Shown here one piece after another: positions 1-8,409 of a stretch of 64,000 bases of DNA. The notes below the pieces were generated by a model, which worked only from the letters and a program-made list of their open reading frames with translations, did not search any database and was not told where the DNA came from. The first letter of the stretch is position 1. Each line of letters begins with the position of its first letter. Made by a program: the position numbers and the translations under genes. Source of the stretch: JAJDZL01 sp965221175 (lineage in GTDB: Bacteria; Pseudomonadota; Gammaproteobacteria; Arenicellales; JAJDZL01); assembly GCA_965221175.1 (NCBI GenBank), contig OZ244867.1, positions 2,356,001 through 2,420,000 on the forward strand, given 5' to 3'.

Positions 1-225
1 ACGACGCTCCAATAGGCTGCGAGATTGGGTCGTGTAGCTGGTGTCCTCATAACCTTCCTTGACGTCTCCCGGGCCGTAACTCTGACTTACGTCAAATTCA
101 CGATTTTCCGATAACTCCCCGCTTGTCTGAGCCCAGACCAGCATTGTCGCCGCAATCGTAATCACAAGGACAACGCCGAGCAGGACGATGGCTCTACAGA
201 GCGCCGTATACTTTATGAAACTCAA
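1..225 (-). CDS. Exported protein of the methanethiol-oxidase operon, partial
   Basis: A reading frame enters from beyond the left edge and covers 75 codons of its 5' end. It starts at a TTG that overlaps the stop of the SCO gene (TTGA), which suggests translational coupling. The N-terminus has a hydrophobic stretch of about 20 residues ending in AQT, typical of a signal peptide or membrane anchor, followed by an acidic, Tyr/Ser-rich segment. No family is recognisable from so short a piece. In known methanethiol-oxidase loci a MauG-like dihaem protein accompanies the SCO gene, so this is a possible but unproven identity. Confidence 0.55.
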   Translation of the reverse strand, partial: MSFIKYTALCRAIVLLGVVLVITIAATMLVWAQTSGELSENREFDVSQSYGPGDVKEGYEDTSYTTQSRSLLERR

Positions 226-914
226 CTGCTCGAAGACTCTAGCAACAACGTCTCCAGATCGTTCATCAGAATGTCGGGATGCAGGAACGACACGCTATAA
301 ATATTCCGAACCTGCAAATCCCGGTCAATCAGATATACGCGAAGCAAGTGCGTGAATCGATCAGTCGACTCCCCATGCGCATTGAACTCTCGAGCGACAA
401 ACTGGCCGTAGCCATCTAGAATCGGTTGCAGTTCACTCTGCCCGCGAGTGGTCAGAAATTCCCATTCGACTTTATTGTCGCGAACCCCCTCTTCGAGTCT
501 GTGCGTGACCTCTACCGTGTCCACCTCAGGGTCAAATGAAATGGAAAGCAGACGCACGGCATCCATCAATTCAGGACGTTCGCGAAGTCGGGACTGCACC
601 TTGTAAAGCACTGAATTGGCAAGCGGACATCCATTCAGGTCCGCGCAACCCGTATAAATGAAACTCAGAATTACAAACCGGCCGCTCATAAGATCATGCA
701 GACGGGCCAGAGAATTATCGCTGCGCAAGACCATGCCGTCTGCAGCTTTTTTGATCGGCGGCAGTTCATAGCTACCGGCAGGGGGCGCTTCGTAAGGAAG
801 CACCCCCCATCCTGGAGCTCGAATCTCTATTTGTTCACTATTGCCATACGCTGCGATGCTGATTGCTGGCAGCATCAGAACCAACAAAATCCGCATGTTG
901 GCACGTATACGCAT
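222..914 (-). CDS. SCO1/SenC-family copper chaperone-like protein
   Basis: A 230-residue exported thioredoxin-fold protein of the SCO1/SenC/PrrC type. A hydrophobic signal sequence (residues 5-24) is followed by a core with the segment FIYTGCADLNGC. The two cysteines (C90, C96) are five residues apart rather than the usual three. A downstream His in RFTHLLRVYL could be the third copper ligand. SCO proteins deliver copper to periplasmic or membrane enzymes. Lying 26 bp after a copper-type methanethiol oxidase gene on the same strand, it probably metallates that enzyme. A second Met seven codons in is an alternative start. Family fairly secure; partner inferred. Confidence 0.8.
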   Translation of the reverse strand: MRIRANMRILLVLMLPAISIAAYGNSEQIEIRAPGWGVLPYEAPPAGSYELPPIKKAADGMVLRSDNSLARLHDLMSGRFVILSFIYTGCADLNGCPLANSVLYKVQSRLRERPELMDAVRLLSISFDPEVDTVEVTHRLEEGVRDNKVEWEFLTTRGQSELQPILDGYGQFVAREFNAHGESTDRFTHLLRVYLIDRDLQVRNIYSVSFLHPDILMNDLETLLLESSSS

Positions 915-940
915 AAGCCCTGATTCTCAAGTGGAAGTCG

Positions 941-2311
941 CTAATTGACGCTGTGAGAAACAGATGCCAGGAGGTTGGCGTCCGAGGGGCGCTGCATGCC
1001 GTACATGGCATAGGAACCGAAGCGCATCTGATGCGCTCGACCAAGTCCCTGCTCATAGAAATCAACCGTCCATTGATGCTCCAGAGATTCACCGTTCCAG
1101 TGATACAGTTTTACGTACTGCTCGTCGGCATCTCCGGTCTTGTCCCAGTTCCCGAGAAGTGAACTGGAGAAATAAACTCGCTTGCCGTCCCAGCTTTGAG
1201 AGACCATGTTGATTTGACTGCCGATTACCTCCTCGTACACCTGTTTGGGTGCGTGGGGATCGGAAATGTCAAAATAACGTGTTTTCCCTTCCAGGAAAGT
1301 GTCAACCCAGAGTCCTTGGTTATCTGCTGTGATCGAGATGTCAACCGGTAGCGGTATATCAGCAGGGACACCGATATCCGACACGGCCTTGGCTTGCCAC
1401 TCATCGTTGTCGTCGGGATAGATCAGCCAAATCTGAGAAGTCAGCGCAGTACTGGTAAAGCAATAATTATTCCCTTCTCCCCAGGCGCAACGGATTTCCA
1501 GAGGCGCTCCAGGCACGTCAAGCACTTTCAAAGGCTTGCGTGCATGCATGTCCCAGACCACCATGGTGTTTCCGAAACGCTGCATGGCGTCGGGGGAACC
1601 TACCATCTGCCCGAAATCCATCATGTAATTGGACCAGCCAGTGAACGACGAAGTCAGCATAATGTTCTGCTCTGCCTTCACTCGGACATCATAACCATAC
1701 CCGTCCGCAAGGTTGCCGGTCTTAGTCGCCCCGCGTAAATCGGAATCCGTCGGAATCCAGTGGGTAGTAATGTATTCGCCTTCGTTGTTGTATTCGGCCA
1801 TTCCGGTTCGACCACCACCGTCCGCGTTATTCGAAAGCGCCGTAATCATCATTCGCCCCGGAAACGCGTAAAATGTGTGTGGCCCCACCAATCCGCCGCT
1901 GGCTTCTGTAAAATCAGTAATAATCTTGTGCATTCTGGGTTCGCGTGGATCACTGTGAATGTCGAATACAAATACCTTGTTGGTATCCAGCCCGCCAGCC
2001 CACAGATACCTGCGATCGTCTGATAATCCAGAATGATGTGCTTCATTACGTCCGCCTACGGACAACGAATTGACGACTTTGCCGTAAGTTTCGGATGACG
2101 GATTGGTGTCAATGGTAACCAGTTTATCCTGCTCGTCGCCAATGCCCTCAACGCCGAGTGTCCACACATAGACATAATCTTCCTGTCCCAGGATCTTCGC
2201 GATGTACGGGGACATACAGGTTTCATCTGCTTTTGCCGTAAATGACAGTGCTATTGCCAACAGCATTGCAGCTGTCGTTATGATGCACTTGCTCAATAAT
2301 TTTCCACTCAT
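941..2311 (-). CDS. mtoX: Selenium-binding protein 56 family, probable methanethiol oxidase
   Basis: A 456-residue exported protein with a signal peptide (about residues 1-28) and the hallmarks of the SBP56 family: SPYIAKILGQEDYVYVW, DKLVTID, VGGRNEAHHSG and DRRYLWAGGLD near the N-terminus, then a beta-propeller-like remainder. Characterised bacterial members are periplasmic copper enzymes oxidising methanethiol to formaldehyde, sulfide and hydrogen peroxide. The conserved His pair in EAHHSG fits metal binding. It is the first gene of an operon with the SCO gene and the partial gene at the left edge, the arrangement seen around known mtoX genes. This points to degradation of methylated sulfur compounds. 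Substrate not shown by sequence alone. Confidence 0.88.
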   Translation of the reverse strand: MSGKLLSKCIITTAAMLLAIALSFTAKADETCMSPYIAKILGQEDYVYVWTLGVEGIGDEQDKLVTIDTNPSSETYGKVVNSLSVGGRNEAHHSGLSDDRRYLWAGGLDTNKVFVFDIHSDPREPRMHKIITDFTEASGGLVGPHTFYAFPGRMMITALSNNADGGGRTGMAEYNNEGEYITTHWIPTDSDLRGATKTGNLADGYGYDVRVKAEQNIMLTSSFTGWSNYMMDFGQMVGSPDAMQRFGNTMVVWDMHARKPLKVLDVPGAPLEIRCAWGEGNNYCFTSTALTSQIWLIYPDDNDEWQAKAVSDIGVPADIPLPVDISITADNQGLWVDTFLEGKTRYFDISDPHAPKQVYEEVIGSQINMVSQSWDGKRVYFSSSLLGNWDKTGDADEQYVKLYHWNGESLEHQWTVDFYEQGLGRAHQMRFGSYAMYGMQRPSDANLLASVSHSVN

Positions 2312-2529
2312 TGTTACACTCTCCTTGTATGAATTTTATGTTGTATTTGCACCGCAGGGACACTTGAACATCGTCCACGGTATTGAAAACTATTTATACA
2401 CCAAAGGACACCAATATGGGATTTAGGCATAAAAAAATTGTCAAAATTCCGACTATGTTTACGCCTGATGAAAATTCTTTTGCAGGAATCGTAAGTAAAG
2501 TACATGATGACGGAGCTGACTGACAAAAC

Positions 2530-3450
2530 TCACCACCTATTTACAGTGGTCTTTGCACTGTTCGGTCTTGTTCTGTAATTGTTTGGAACCCACTCCGGCG
2601 GCATGAACAAGCACCCTAGAACTGTTGCAATACTGCGAGCAGACTTCAACTTTTCAGATAATCGTACAAGCCCATGGAACCACACTACAAAAGGATTTAC
2701 TGAATTGATTGGGGTTACGATTCCGTATTCGATGGTCTCCTGCTCTTCCTCAAAGGTGCCAAACAGTCGATCCCAGACAATGAATATCCCAGCATAGTTC
2801 TTGTCGCGATTTTGCGGATTTCTGCCATGATGCACTCGGTGATGGGACGGTGTGTTGAACACAGCTTCAATTGGCTTTGGAAATTTGCCAATGGTCTCAG
2901 TGTGAAGAGGCGTTTGGTATAGCTGTACAAATGCTTCTGCAAAGAATATCAGAAGCGGGTTGAAACCGGCGATTGCCAGAGGAATACTGAAAAAGACTGG
3001 AAAGACTCCGTCCAGCGGTCCGAACCTGTAAGCGACCGAAATATTGAAGTAAGGCGAGCTGTGATGAACTGTGTGAGTTGCCCAGCCGATGGCCACCTTG
3101 TGCGTGAAACGGTGTTCCCAGTAGTAGACAAAGTCTGCCAGTACCACACAAATAGCGATTGACCAGAGAGTGGTTGGAATTGTGTTGATTCTGAAGTTGT
3201 CGAAGAAGTAGTAATAAATTGCGACATAAGTTGAACCGAGTGCTACGTAATACAGCGCGTAAAAGGCACCCGTCGTAAGAAAATTGGTAATTCCATCGCC
3301 AATGATGTTCCAGGTTAAAGACTTTTTGATCAGCAGTCGTAAAAGCTCTGCCGCCAGAAATGCCAGCGAAGCTATGAATACCCAGTAGTCAAGCAGATTG
3401 GTCCAGTCATAGACTGCATATTCTGAGAATGTTGAAGTCAATAGTTCCAT
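2530..3450 (-). CDS. Sterol desaturase / fatty acid hydroxylase family membrane protein
   Basis: A 306-residue integral membrane protein with the eight-histidine di-iron pattern of the fatty acid hydroxylase superfamily: HRFTH, then HTVHHSS, then HRVHHGRN near residue 205. Four or five hydrophobic segments surround these motifs. Family members hydroxylate or desaturate lipids using O2. Its ATG overlaps the stop codon of the TetR gene by one base (TAATG), so the two genes are co-transcribed and coupled. The TetR protein is therefore its probable regulator. The substrate cannot be told from sequence. Confidence 0.85.
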   Translation of the reverse strand: MELLTSTFSEYAVYDWTNLLDYWVFIASLAFLAAELLRLLIKKSLTWNIIGDGITNFLTTGAFYALYYVALGSTYVAIYYYFFDNFRINTIPTTLWSIAICVVLADFVYYWEHRFTHKVAIGWATHTVHHSSPYFNISVAYRFGPLDGVFPVFFSIPLAIAGFNPLLIFFAEAFVQLYQTPLHTETIGKFPKPIEAVFNTPSHHRVHHGRNPQNRDKNYAGIFIVWDRLFGTFEEEQETIEYGIVTPINSVNPFVVWFHGLVRLSEKLKSARSIATVLGCLFMPPEWVPNNYRTRPNSAKTTVNRW

Positions 3451-4040
3451 TATTTGATATCTCCAAGTGAATTGACAAGCAATTCTGCTGCATTTTTAGA
3501 AGCAGTCCACCACTTATCCGGGGGGTCGTGTAAAGCGAATGAATCGATGTTGAAGTAGATTCCGACGACACCAAAGGCGACACTGAAAATCAAATCATCG
3601 GCAACATCCGTATATTCAAGTCGAAGTTCATTTTCAACCATCTGGATTAATTGATTTGTCCAGTCGATAAGCATCATATTGATGCCAGGATATTGTTCCG
3701 CGGCAGCAATAAGAGCATGCAATATCAATATGGAATTTCTGTCCACAACGTAATTTTTATCGAACAGAAATTCGAGCAATACGCTGACGCGTCGACTATG
3801 TGGCAGTGCGTTGACGAGTTCTTCAGTTTGTGTCTTCCAATCCTTCCCGACATGGTCGATTAGTGCGCCAATCATTTCTTCCCGATTGCCAAGATAGTGG
3901 CGTAAGATCGAGCGCTTGACGTCAGCCTGTTCCGCGATCCGTTCCTGTGTCGCTCCTTCAAATCCATAGCGAGCAATGCAGGTTGCGTAGGCAGCGAGAA
4001 TTTGCTTCGATCTGACTTCTTTCAAGCTTTTGCGAGGCAT
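3450..4040 (-). CDS. TetR-family transcriptional regulator
   Basis: A 196-residue repressor-type protein. An N-terminal helix-turn-helix (about residues 10-60, with ARYGFEGATQERIAEQADV and SILRHYLGNREEM) precedes a helical ligand-binding C-terminal domain resembling BetI-type TetR proteins. It heads an operon with the lipid hydroxylase gene. A perfect inverted repeat of 7 bases (AATAGAT/ATCTATT) lies about 50 bp upstream of its start and is a plausible autoregulatory operator. Its first third, together with that operator, is duplicated 1.7 kb away as a remnant next to URC4. Confidence 0.85.
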   Translation of the reverse strand: MPRKSLKEVRSKQILAAYATCIARYGFEGATQERIAEQADVKRSILRHYLGNREEMIGALIDHVGKDWKTQTEELVNALPHSRRVSVLLEFLFDKNYVVDRNSILILHALIAAAEQYPGINMMLIDWTNQLIQMVENELRLEYTDVADDLIFSVAFGVVGIYFNIDSFALHDPPDKWWTASKNAAELLVNSLGDIK

Positions 4041-4091
4041 GATGATTGCTTCAATTCGTTTGACTGGATTGAATGATTTGCATCATTCTAT

Positions 4092-4119
4092 AATAGATCG
4101 TCATTATTGACAATCTATT
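4092..4119. promoter_or_regulatory. Inverted repeat upstream of tetR, candidate operator
   Basis: AATAGAT and ATCTATT form a perfect 7-base inverted repeat with a 14-base AT-rich spacer, about 50-80 bp upstream of the tetR ATG. The same arms are conserved at 5776-5803 although the sequence between them has drifted. That is expected for a binding site. TetR proteins commonly bind such sites in their own promoters. Binding is inferred. Confidence 0.45.
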
Positions 4120-4227
4120 AACTATTTATTTTCGCCGAATTGAAGAGTTGTATGAAGATCAGATTTTTTGCAGAGCTGTTAACAATTTGAAACCAGTCTT
4201 GTGTGCGCTGCCGGAGAAATGCGAGTA

Positions 4228-4308
4228 TTAAAAAGTGCCATCGGTTGTCAGCCTGATCGGAGGGGTGGATTCCCCTCTTTTTTGGTATGCGATTTGACGG
4301 TCTGCTAG
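4228..4308 (-). pseudogene. 3'-end remnant of a URC4 (DUF1688) gene
   Basis: The sequence corresponds to the last 27 or so codons of the intact URC4 gene at 5910-7139, including its stop codon, and then ends abruptly. There is no upstream coding sequence. It marks the ancestral junction: URC4 once lay directly upstream of tetR, before the dehalogenase segment separated them. Confidence 0.75.
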
Positions 4309-4411
4309 CCTTTCGGCTGCCGGCGATGTCTGGCTCAACAATGCTCACAACCTGTTGTTGATCGACTGGTTTAAATTGAATCAGTGAAACTGCAAAAAAT
4401 TCTGCTATTAT

Positions 4412-5371
4412 TTGAAATCCGACCTCAACGTCAAAAAAAATCTTATTTTGATTGTCGCTCCACAACAAAAAAACAAATCAGGCGGAATCAATGATTCCGT
4501 TCGTCCAGACTGGGTGTCTGATGACATGTATCCGTTCGAGAGCAAGTTCTTCGCCAACTCATCAGGACATCGAATGCACTTCGTCGACGAGGGCGAAGGC
4601 GAGCCGCTCGTGTTCGTCCACGGCAACCCAGCTTGGTCGTTCGAATTCCGTTATCCGATCCGGGCGCTTCGGTCGGAATTCCGCTGCGTCGCGCCCGACC
4701 ATATCGGCTTCGGCCTCTCGTCGCGCAGCACCTGGTGCGAGGACCATCATCCGGAAAGTCACGCGCACCGGTTCGCCGCGTTTCTCGATCACCTCGACCT
4801 TCGTGACATCACCCTGTTCATGACGGATTGGGGCGGGCCGATCGGCCTCGACTTCGCGCGCAAGCATCCGGAACGCGTCAAGCGTCTCGTCATCGCGAAC
4901 ACCTGGTGTTGGCCGGTCGGCGACGACTTCCATTTCAAGTCGTTCAGCTTCTTGATGTCGAGCTGGATCGGCCAGTACCTCATCCGGCATCGCAACCTAT
5001 TCGTGAACAAGGTGATGCCGAAGGCGGTCGGTGACCGGAACGTCCTGACGCCGGAGATCATGGCGCATTACCGCAACGCGCATCCGTCACCCACCGCGCG
5101 CGCGGCCAACGCCGCGCTGCCGGGTTACATCGTCGGTGCGAGCGGCTGGCTGCGTTCGATCTGGGGAGACCGCGCGGCCTTTGCGGACAAGCCAGCGCTC
5201 CTTCTCTGGGGGTTCAAGGATATCGCGTTCCGCAAGAAGGAACTCGAACGGTGGAAGTCCGCGCTGACGGACTTCGAACTGTACGAGTTCGAGGATTGCG
5301 GGCATTTTCTGGCGGAAGAAGCGCCAGACAGGGTCGTGTCGGCGCTCCGGGCCTTCATGAGGCGCGCATAG
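4412..5371 (+). CDS. Haloalkane dehalogenase-like alpha/beta hydrolase
   Basis: A 319-residue alpha/beta hydrolase with the haloalkane dehalogenase set: the oxyanion/halide segment VHGNPAW (N72, W75), nucleophile D139 in MTDWGG with W140 as second halide ligand, acid D270 after strand beta-7 (LLLWGFKD), and base H298 in CGHFLAEEAP. An Asp-His-Asp triad with Asn-Trp is the arrangement reported for subfamily III. Such enzymes hydrolyse carbon-halogen bonds to alcohols. The gene is much richer in G+C than its neighbours, points the opposite way, and sits inside a duplicated junction, all signs of transfer. The TTG start is uncertain; conserved sequence begins at RPDWVSDD (residue 31). Some homologues have other hydrolase activities. 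Confidence 0.82.
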   Translation: MKSDLNVKKNLILIVAPQQKNKSGGINDSVRPDWVSDDMYPFESKFFANSSGHRMHFVDEGEGEPLVFVHGNPAWSFEFRYPIRALRSEFRCVAPDHIGFGLSSRSTWCEDHHPESHAHRFAAFLDHLDLRDITLFMTDWGGPIGLDFARKHPERVKRLVIANTWCWPVGDDFHFKSFSFLMSSWIGQYLIRHRNLFVNKVMPKAVGDRNVLTPEIMAHYRNAHPSPTARAANAALPGYIVGASGWLRSIWGDRAAFADKPALLLWGFKDIAFRKKELERWKSALTDFELYEFEDCGHFLAEEAPDRVVSALRAFMRRA

Positions 5372-5464
5372 TATCGTCCGTTCCGGCCGGGGCGCTGCCA
5401 ATGCCTGTCCAGACAACCGCACGGCGGGCGAGCAGATTCCAGAGCGAAATACGAAGAGACTTGG

Positions 5465-5620
5465 TTGGAACGCACTGCTTCGGCTATCCGCCCGGACTGG
5501 GTGTCAGACGACCTCTATCCATTCGAGAGCCGGTTCTTCGCTGCGCCGCCCGATCAACAGATACACTACATCGATGCGGGCACGGGTGAGCCAATCGTAT
5601 TCGTGCACGACAACCCCGCC
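5465..5620 (+). pseudogene. Truncated second haloalkane dehalogenase gene (5' fragment)
   Basis: About 52 codons are homologous to the start of the neighbouring dehalogenase (IRPDWVSDDLYPFES, then EPIVFVHDNPA) but clearly diverged from it, so this is a paralogue rather than a recent copy. The glycine of the HGN motif is Asp here. Coding similarity stops at NPA, where the sequence switches within a short CCTG overlap into the duplicated tetR fragment. No nucleophile or triad region remains, so the fragment cannot be active. Confidence 0.8.
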
Positions 5621-5733
5621 TGTTCCGCGATTCGTTCCTGTGTCGCACCTTCAAGTCCATAGCGAGTAATGCAGGTTGCGTAGGCAGCGAGGATTTGTTC
5701 TGATCTAATCTCTTTCAAGCATTTACGAGGCAT
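5619..5733 (-). pseudogene. 5'-end remnant of the tetR gene
   Basis: About 38 codons corresponding to the N-terminus of the intact regulator at 3450-4040, including its ATG, then truncated at the junction with the dehalogenase fragment. Only part of the helix-turn-helix is left, so no functional regulator is made. Confidence 0.75.
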
Positions 5734-5775
5734 GATGATTGCTTCAATTGGTTTGAATGATTTGCATCGTTCTTC

Positions 5776-5803
5776 AATAGATTATCAATAATGACCAATC
5801 TAT
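5776..5803. promoter_or_regulatory. Second copy of the candidate TetR operator
   Basis: AATAGAT and ATCTAT arms in the same relative position as at 4092-4119, in the right-hand repeat. The arms are retained while the spacer has changed. It lies beyond the 3' end of URC4, so it probably no longer controls a gene unless the tetR remnant promoter still fires. Confidence 0.35.
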
Positions 5804-5909
5804 GGACTATTGATTTTCGCTGAATTGAAGAGCTGTGTGGAGATCAGAATATGTGCAGAGTTGCTGACTTTTTGAGACAAGTTTTGTGAGTGCTGCTGAG
5901 TAATACGAA

Positions 5910-7139
5910 TTAAAAAACGGTGCCATCGGTTGTCAGCTTGATCGGAGGGGTGGAATCGCCTCTTTTTTGGTATGCGATTTTACGGCCTGCTGCCCAGGTA
6001 CCGCCTTCAAGAACACTACTCAGTGGCAAACTGACAGAATCTCGATTGAGGATTTTTCTTACTCGCACGGCGATCTCATCAAGTAGACTGACAGTCAATG
6101 CTCGCCATTCGACTACAGCTTCCGAATTTATGGACAGCTCGTGCTTGAGAATAGCTGGATTCTTAACCTTCAATACTCCTGAGTCAATCAGCAGACCGCC
6201 ATTGCGATATTCAGGAAGTCCAGTGAGACCGTCAATATTGGTTACCGTCCATCCTCCCCAACGCAGCGGTTCAACCAGGGAATAGCTGAGCCACTGAGAA
6301 AGTTTGTGAAATGGTACGAGCCTTCCTGCACTCCCGATTTTCGGAGCCAGCGAATGATATCCGGCATCTCCATAGCATTTTTGTTCGACCCAAATTCCGT
6401 TTGGCCAAACGGAATTGAATTTCCACAAAATTGTTTGTAGAACTCCGGTCAGGTCCAAAATTTCAAGATTTCGATCATGAGCGAATGATTTGACAATGTC
6501 AGAGGGACAGTTCATGTCAGGGGAATCTCGCAGCACTTGGCCGAGTTGATTCAGCAGTTTTACACGTCCGTCCACGCCCAACAGCCGATTCTTGGCGGTA
6601 ACCTGAAAGACAGTGCATAAATCTTTTGCGTTTGCACGAATCAAATCATTCGCGGTCGCAGATATCGATTCATCATTTCTGCAGGTCGTCAAGCCGTTAA
6701 AGAAATAATGGACCGATGCAGCGGCCAGTCCCTCAGAGCGAGACAGTCGGGTGCCGGAAACCGGTTCCAGATAACTCCACTCGTTACCGGCACCTGCATC
6801 CAGCAGTACGCTGATGAAAGTGAGATCGATAGCGCAACGCATTCTCTGATCGGCATTCAAAGCATTGATCCGATGCTTCTGAATGTAGTGCTGCCAAAGG
6901 TTGAATTCGCCTATTTGAAAATGCCGCCAACGGGCGTGAAGCGGTATGTTCAGATCAGGGAAATTTTCCTCGCAGACTTCGGCAACAAAACGTGAGCAAG
7001 TTTCAATCGCCTTTTCATTGATTTCAAAGTAGAGTCCATTGCCTTCCCGGATCGCTTGCGTAATGGTGTTGCAACGCTGACGTACGCCAGCGGCTGTCAG
7101 TAGATTATCACAAGCATCAACTGAAACGCACTCGGGCAT
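5910..7139 (-). CDS. urc4: URC4 / DUF1688 family protein of uracil catabolism
   Basis: A 409-residue cytosolic protein of the DUF1688 family, recognisable by the N-terminal pattern TAAGVRQRCNTITQAIREG and by RWRHFQIGEF and LDAGAGNEWSY further on. In the yeast Lachancea kluyveri URC4 is genetically required, with URC1, for a uracil-degrading route distinct from the reductive and Rut pathways; its reaction is not established. Its ATG shares a base with the URC1 stop (TGATG), so the pair is translationally coupled. It is the last gene of the transporter-URC operon. Confidence 0.85.
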   Translation of the reverse strand: MPECVSVDACDNLLTAAGVRQRCNTITQAIREGNGLYFEINEKAIETCSRFVAEVCEENFPDLNIPLHARWRHFQIGEFNLWQHYIQKHRINALNADQRMRCAIDLTFISVLLDAGAGNEWSYLEPVSGTRLSRSEGLAAASVHYFFNGLTTCRNDESISATANDLIRANAKDLCTVFQVTAKNRLLGVDGRVKLLNQLGQVLRDSPDMNCPSDIVKSFAHDRNLEILDLTGVLQTILWKFNSVWPNGIWVEQKCYGDAGYHSLAPKIGSAGRLVPFHKLSQWLSYSLVEPLRWGGWTVTNIDGLTGLPEYRNGGLLIDSGVLKVKNPAILKHELSINSEAVVEWRALTVSLLDEIAVRVRKILNRDSVSLPLSSVLEGGTWAAGRKIAYQKRGDSTPPIKLTTDGTVF

Positions 7140-8395
7140 CAGTATTCTTCAAGTCCTCGCCCGTGGGCTTCGGCAAGTTCACTGGCACTCGGAGCCGTAT
7201 CTTCGGAAAAATAACCAGCAGCAATTTTCGCATCCATTTCAACACGAGCATCATGCGGAATTCGATCCTCCGGTAACGAGATACGCTCAACAATTTCGAT
7301 CCCTTGCTTGACTAGTGCATCGTATTTCATGTTGCTCATGGATACGAAACGGTCGATTCGATTCACTCCTAGCCAGTTGAGTGCATCCGGCATCAGTCTT
7401 TGAAATCGCATGTCCTGTACGCCAGCGATGCATTCAGTTCTCTCAAAATAGCGTTCCGCTGAATCGCCGCCCTCTTGACGTTTGCGAGCGTTATAGACTA
7501 AAAATTTCGTGACTTCTCCGAGCGCACGACCTTCTTTTCGGTTATAGACGATCAGTCCAGTGCCACTTTCTTGTGCGGTTCGGATACTGTCTTCAATTCC
7601 GTGAATCAGATACGGTCGACAGGTACAGATGTCCGAGCCGAATACATCCGAGCCATTGCATTCATCATGCACTCTGCATGAAAGCTTGTGTTCATCGCTG
7701 GCAATTGCACTTGCATCTCCAAAAATGTACAGCGTGATCCCGCCAATAGGAGGAAGAAACAGTTTTAGGTCCGGACGCGTAACCAGTTCGGAGAACATAT
7801 TTCCAGTCTGTTCGTAGAGTGCCCGTCGCAAGTCGTGCTCTTCTACGCCAAAACGTTTGGCGATGCCTCGAAGATACCAGACCGGTTCAATTGCAACTTT
7901 GGTTACATTCACCTCACCTGAATCCAGCAGAATTTTCCCGTCTGGTTCGAGATCTGCTCCACTTACCCCCGCTCTCAGTTCCGGCACTGTTAAACGCGCT
8001 CGGGTCACCGCGATCGTTGGCCGAATACTGTTCCCGCTTTCGATAAAGTCATCGAACACACCCCCAGCCAGATGCCCCCAGGGATCTATCGAAACAATGC
8101 CCTCCTGACTAAACCACTGCGGGTGTGGCCCGATGTTTACCGCCGGTGCAGTATTAGTCAGATCTGGCTTATGAAGCGGATCCAACGTACCAGTAGCCAC
8201 GGCAAGCGCCCGATATACTGCATAAGATCCCGAGTGAGTACCAATTGCATTTCGATGTTTCGAGTCGCTTGGGAGCCCAACGACTGGGCCGCGCTCCTTT
8301 GCACTGGATGCACCCCAAACGATTGGCGCCGGCGTCATTTCCCGACCTGGGTGGGAGGTAAGTGAAATATGAGTTGAAACTCTTTGCTGGTTCAT
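7139..8395 (-). CDS. urc1: URC1, GTP cyclohydrolase II-like enzyme of uracil catabolism
   Basis: About 418 residues with a RibA-type GTP cyclohydrolase II core: the zinc-site segment GSDICTCRPYLIHG and the nucleotide-site segment VYNRKEGRALGEVTK. An extra N-terminal region of about 160 residues and the C-terminal NRIDRFVSMSNMKYDAL are typical of URC1 rather than riboflavin-pathway RibA. URC1 is thought to open the pyrimidine ring of UMP. I place the start at the ATG at 8395, 14 bp after the ATPase stop and behind a purine-rich GAAAGAGAA; a longer frame would overlap the ATPase gene by 55 bp. Confidence 0.85.
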   Translation of the reverse strand: MNQQRVSTHISLTSHPGREMTPAPIVWGASSAKERGPVVGLPSDSKHRNAIGTHSGSYAVYRALAVATGTLDPLHKPDLTNTAPAVNIGPHPQWFSQEGIVSIDPWGHLAGGVFDDFIESGNSIRPTIAVTRARLTVPELRAGVSGADLEPDGKILLDSGEVNVTKVAIEPVWYLRGIAKRFGVEEHDLRRALYEQTGNMFSELVTRPDLKLFLPPIGGITLYIFGDASAIASDEHKLSCRVHDECNGSDVFGSDICTCRPYLIHGIEDSIRTAQESGTGLIVYNRKEGRALGEVTKFLVYNARKRQEGGDSAERYFERTECIAGVQDMRFQRLMPDALNWLGVNRIDRFVSMSNMKYDALVKQGIEIVERISLPEDRIPHDARVEMDAKIAAGYFSEDTAPSASELAEAHGRGLEEY

Positions 8396-8409
8396 GTTTG
8401 TTTCTCTTT

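Larger units (their letters stand above)
3926..4308. repeat. Left copy of a diverged ~380-bp direct repeat
   Basis: This stretch matches 5619-5992 in the same orientation with scattered substitutions and small indels (roughly four of five bases identical by eye). It covers the N-terminal third of tetR, the tetR upstream region with its palindrome, and a short piece of the URC4 3' end. Between the copies lie the GC-rich dehalogenase gene and a dehalogenase fragment. In this copy tetR is intact and the URC4 end is the remnant; in the other copy the reverse is true. Confidence 0.85.
5619..5992. repeat. Right copy of the diverged ~380-bp direct repeat
   Basis: Direct copy of 3926-4308. It begins inside a broken tetR N-terminus fused to the dehalogenase fragment and runs into the intact 3' end of URC4. 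Divergence between the copies suggests that one came from a related strain or that the duplication is old. Confidence 0.85.

Noticed and set aside
4118..4468. 116-residue minus-strand frame upstream of tetR
   Set aside because: It crosses the duplicated non-coding region and the URC4 stub; the other repeat copy does not keep the frame and no motif is present.
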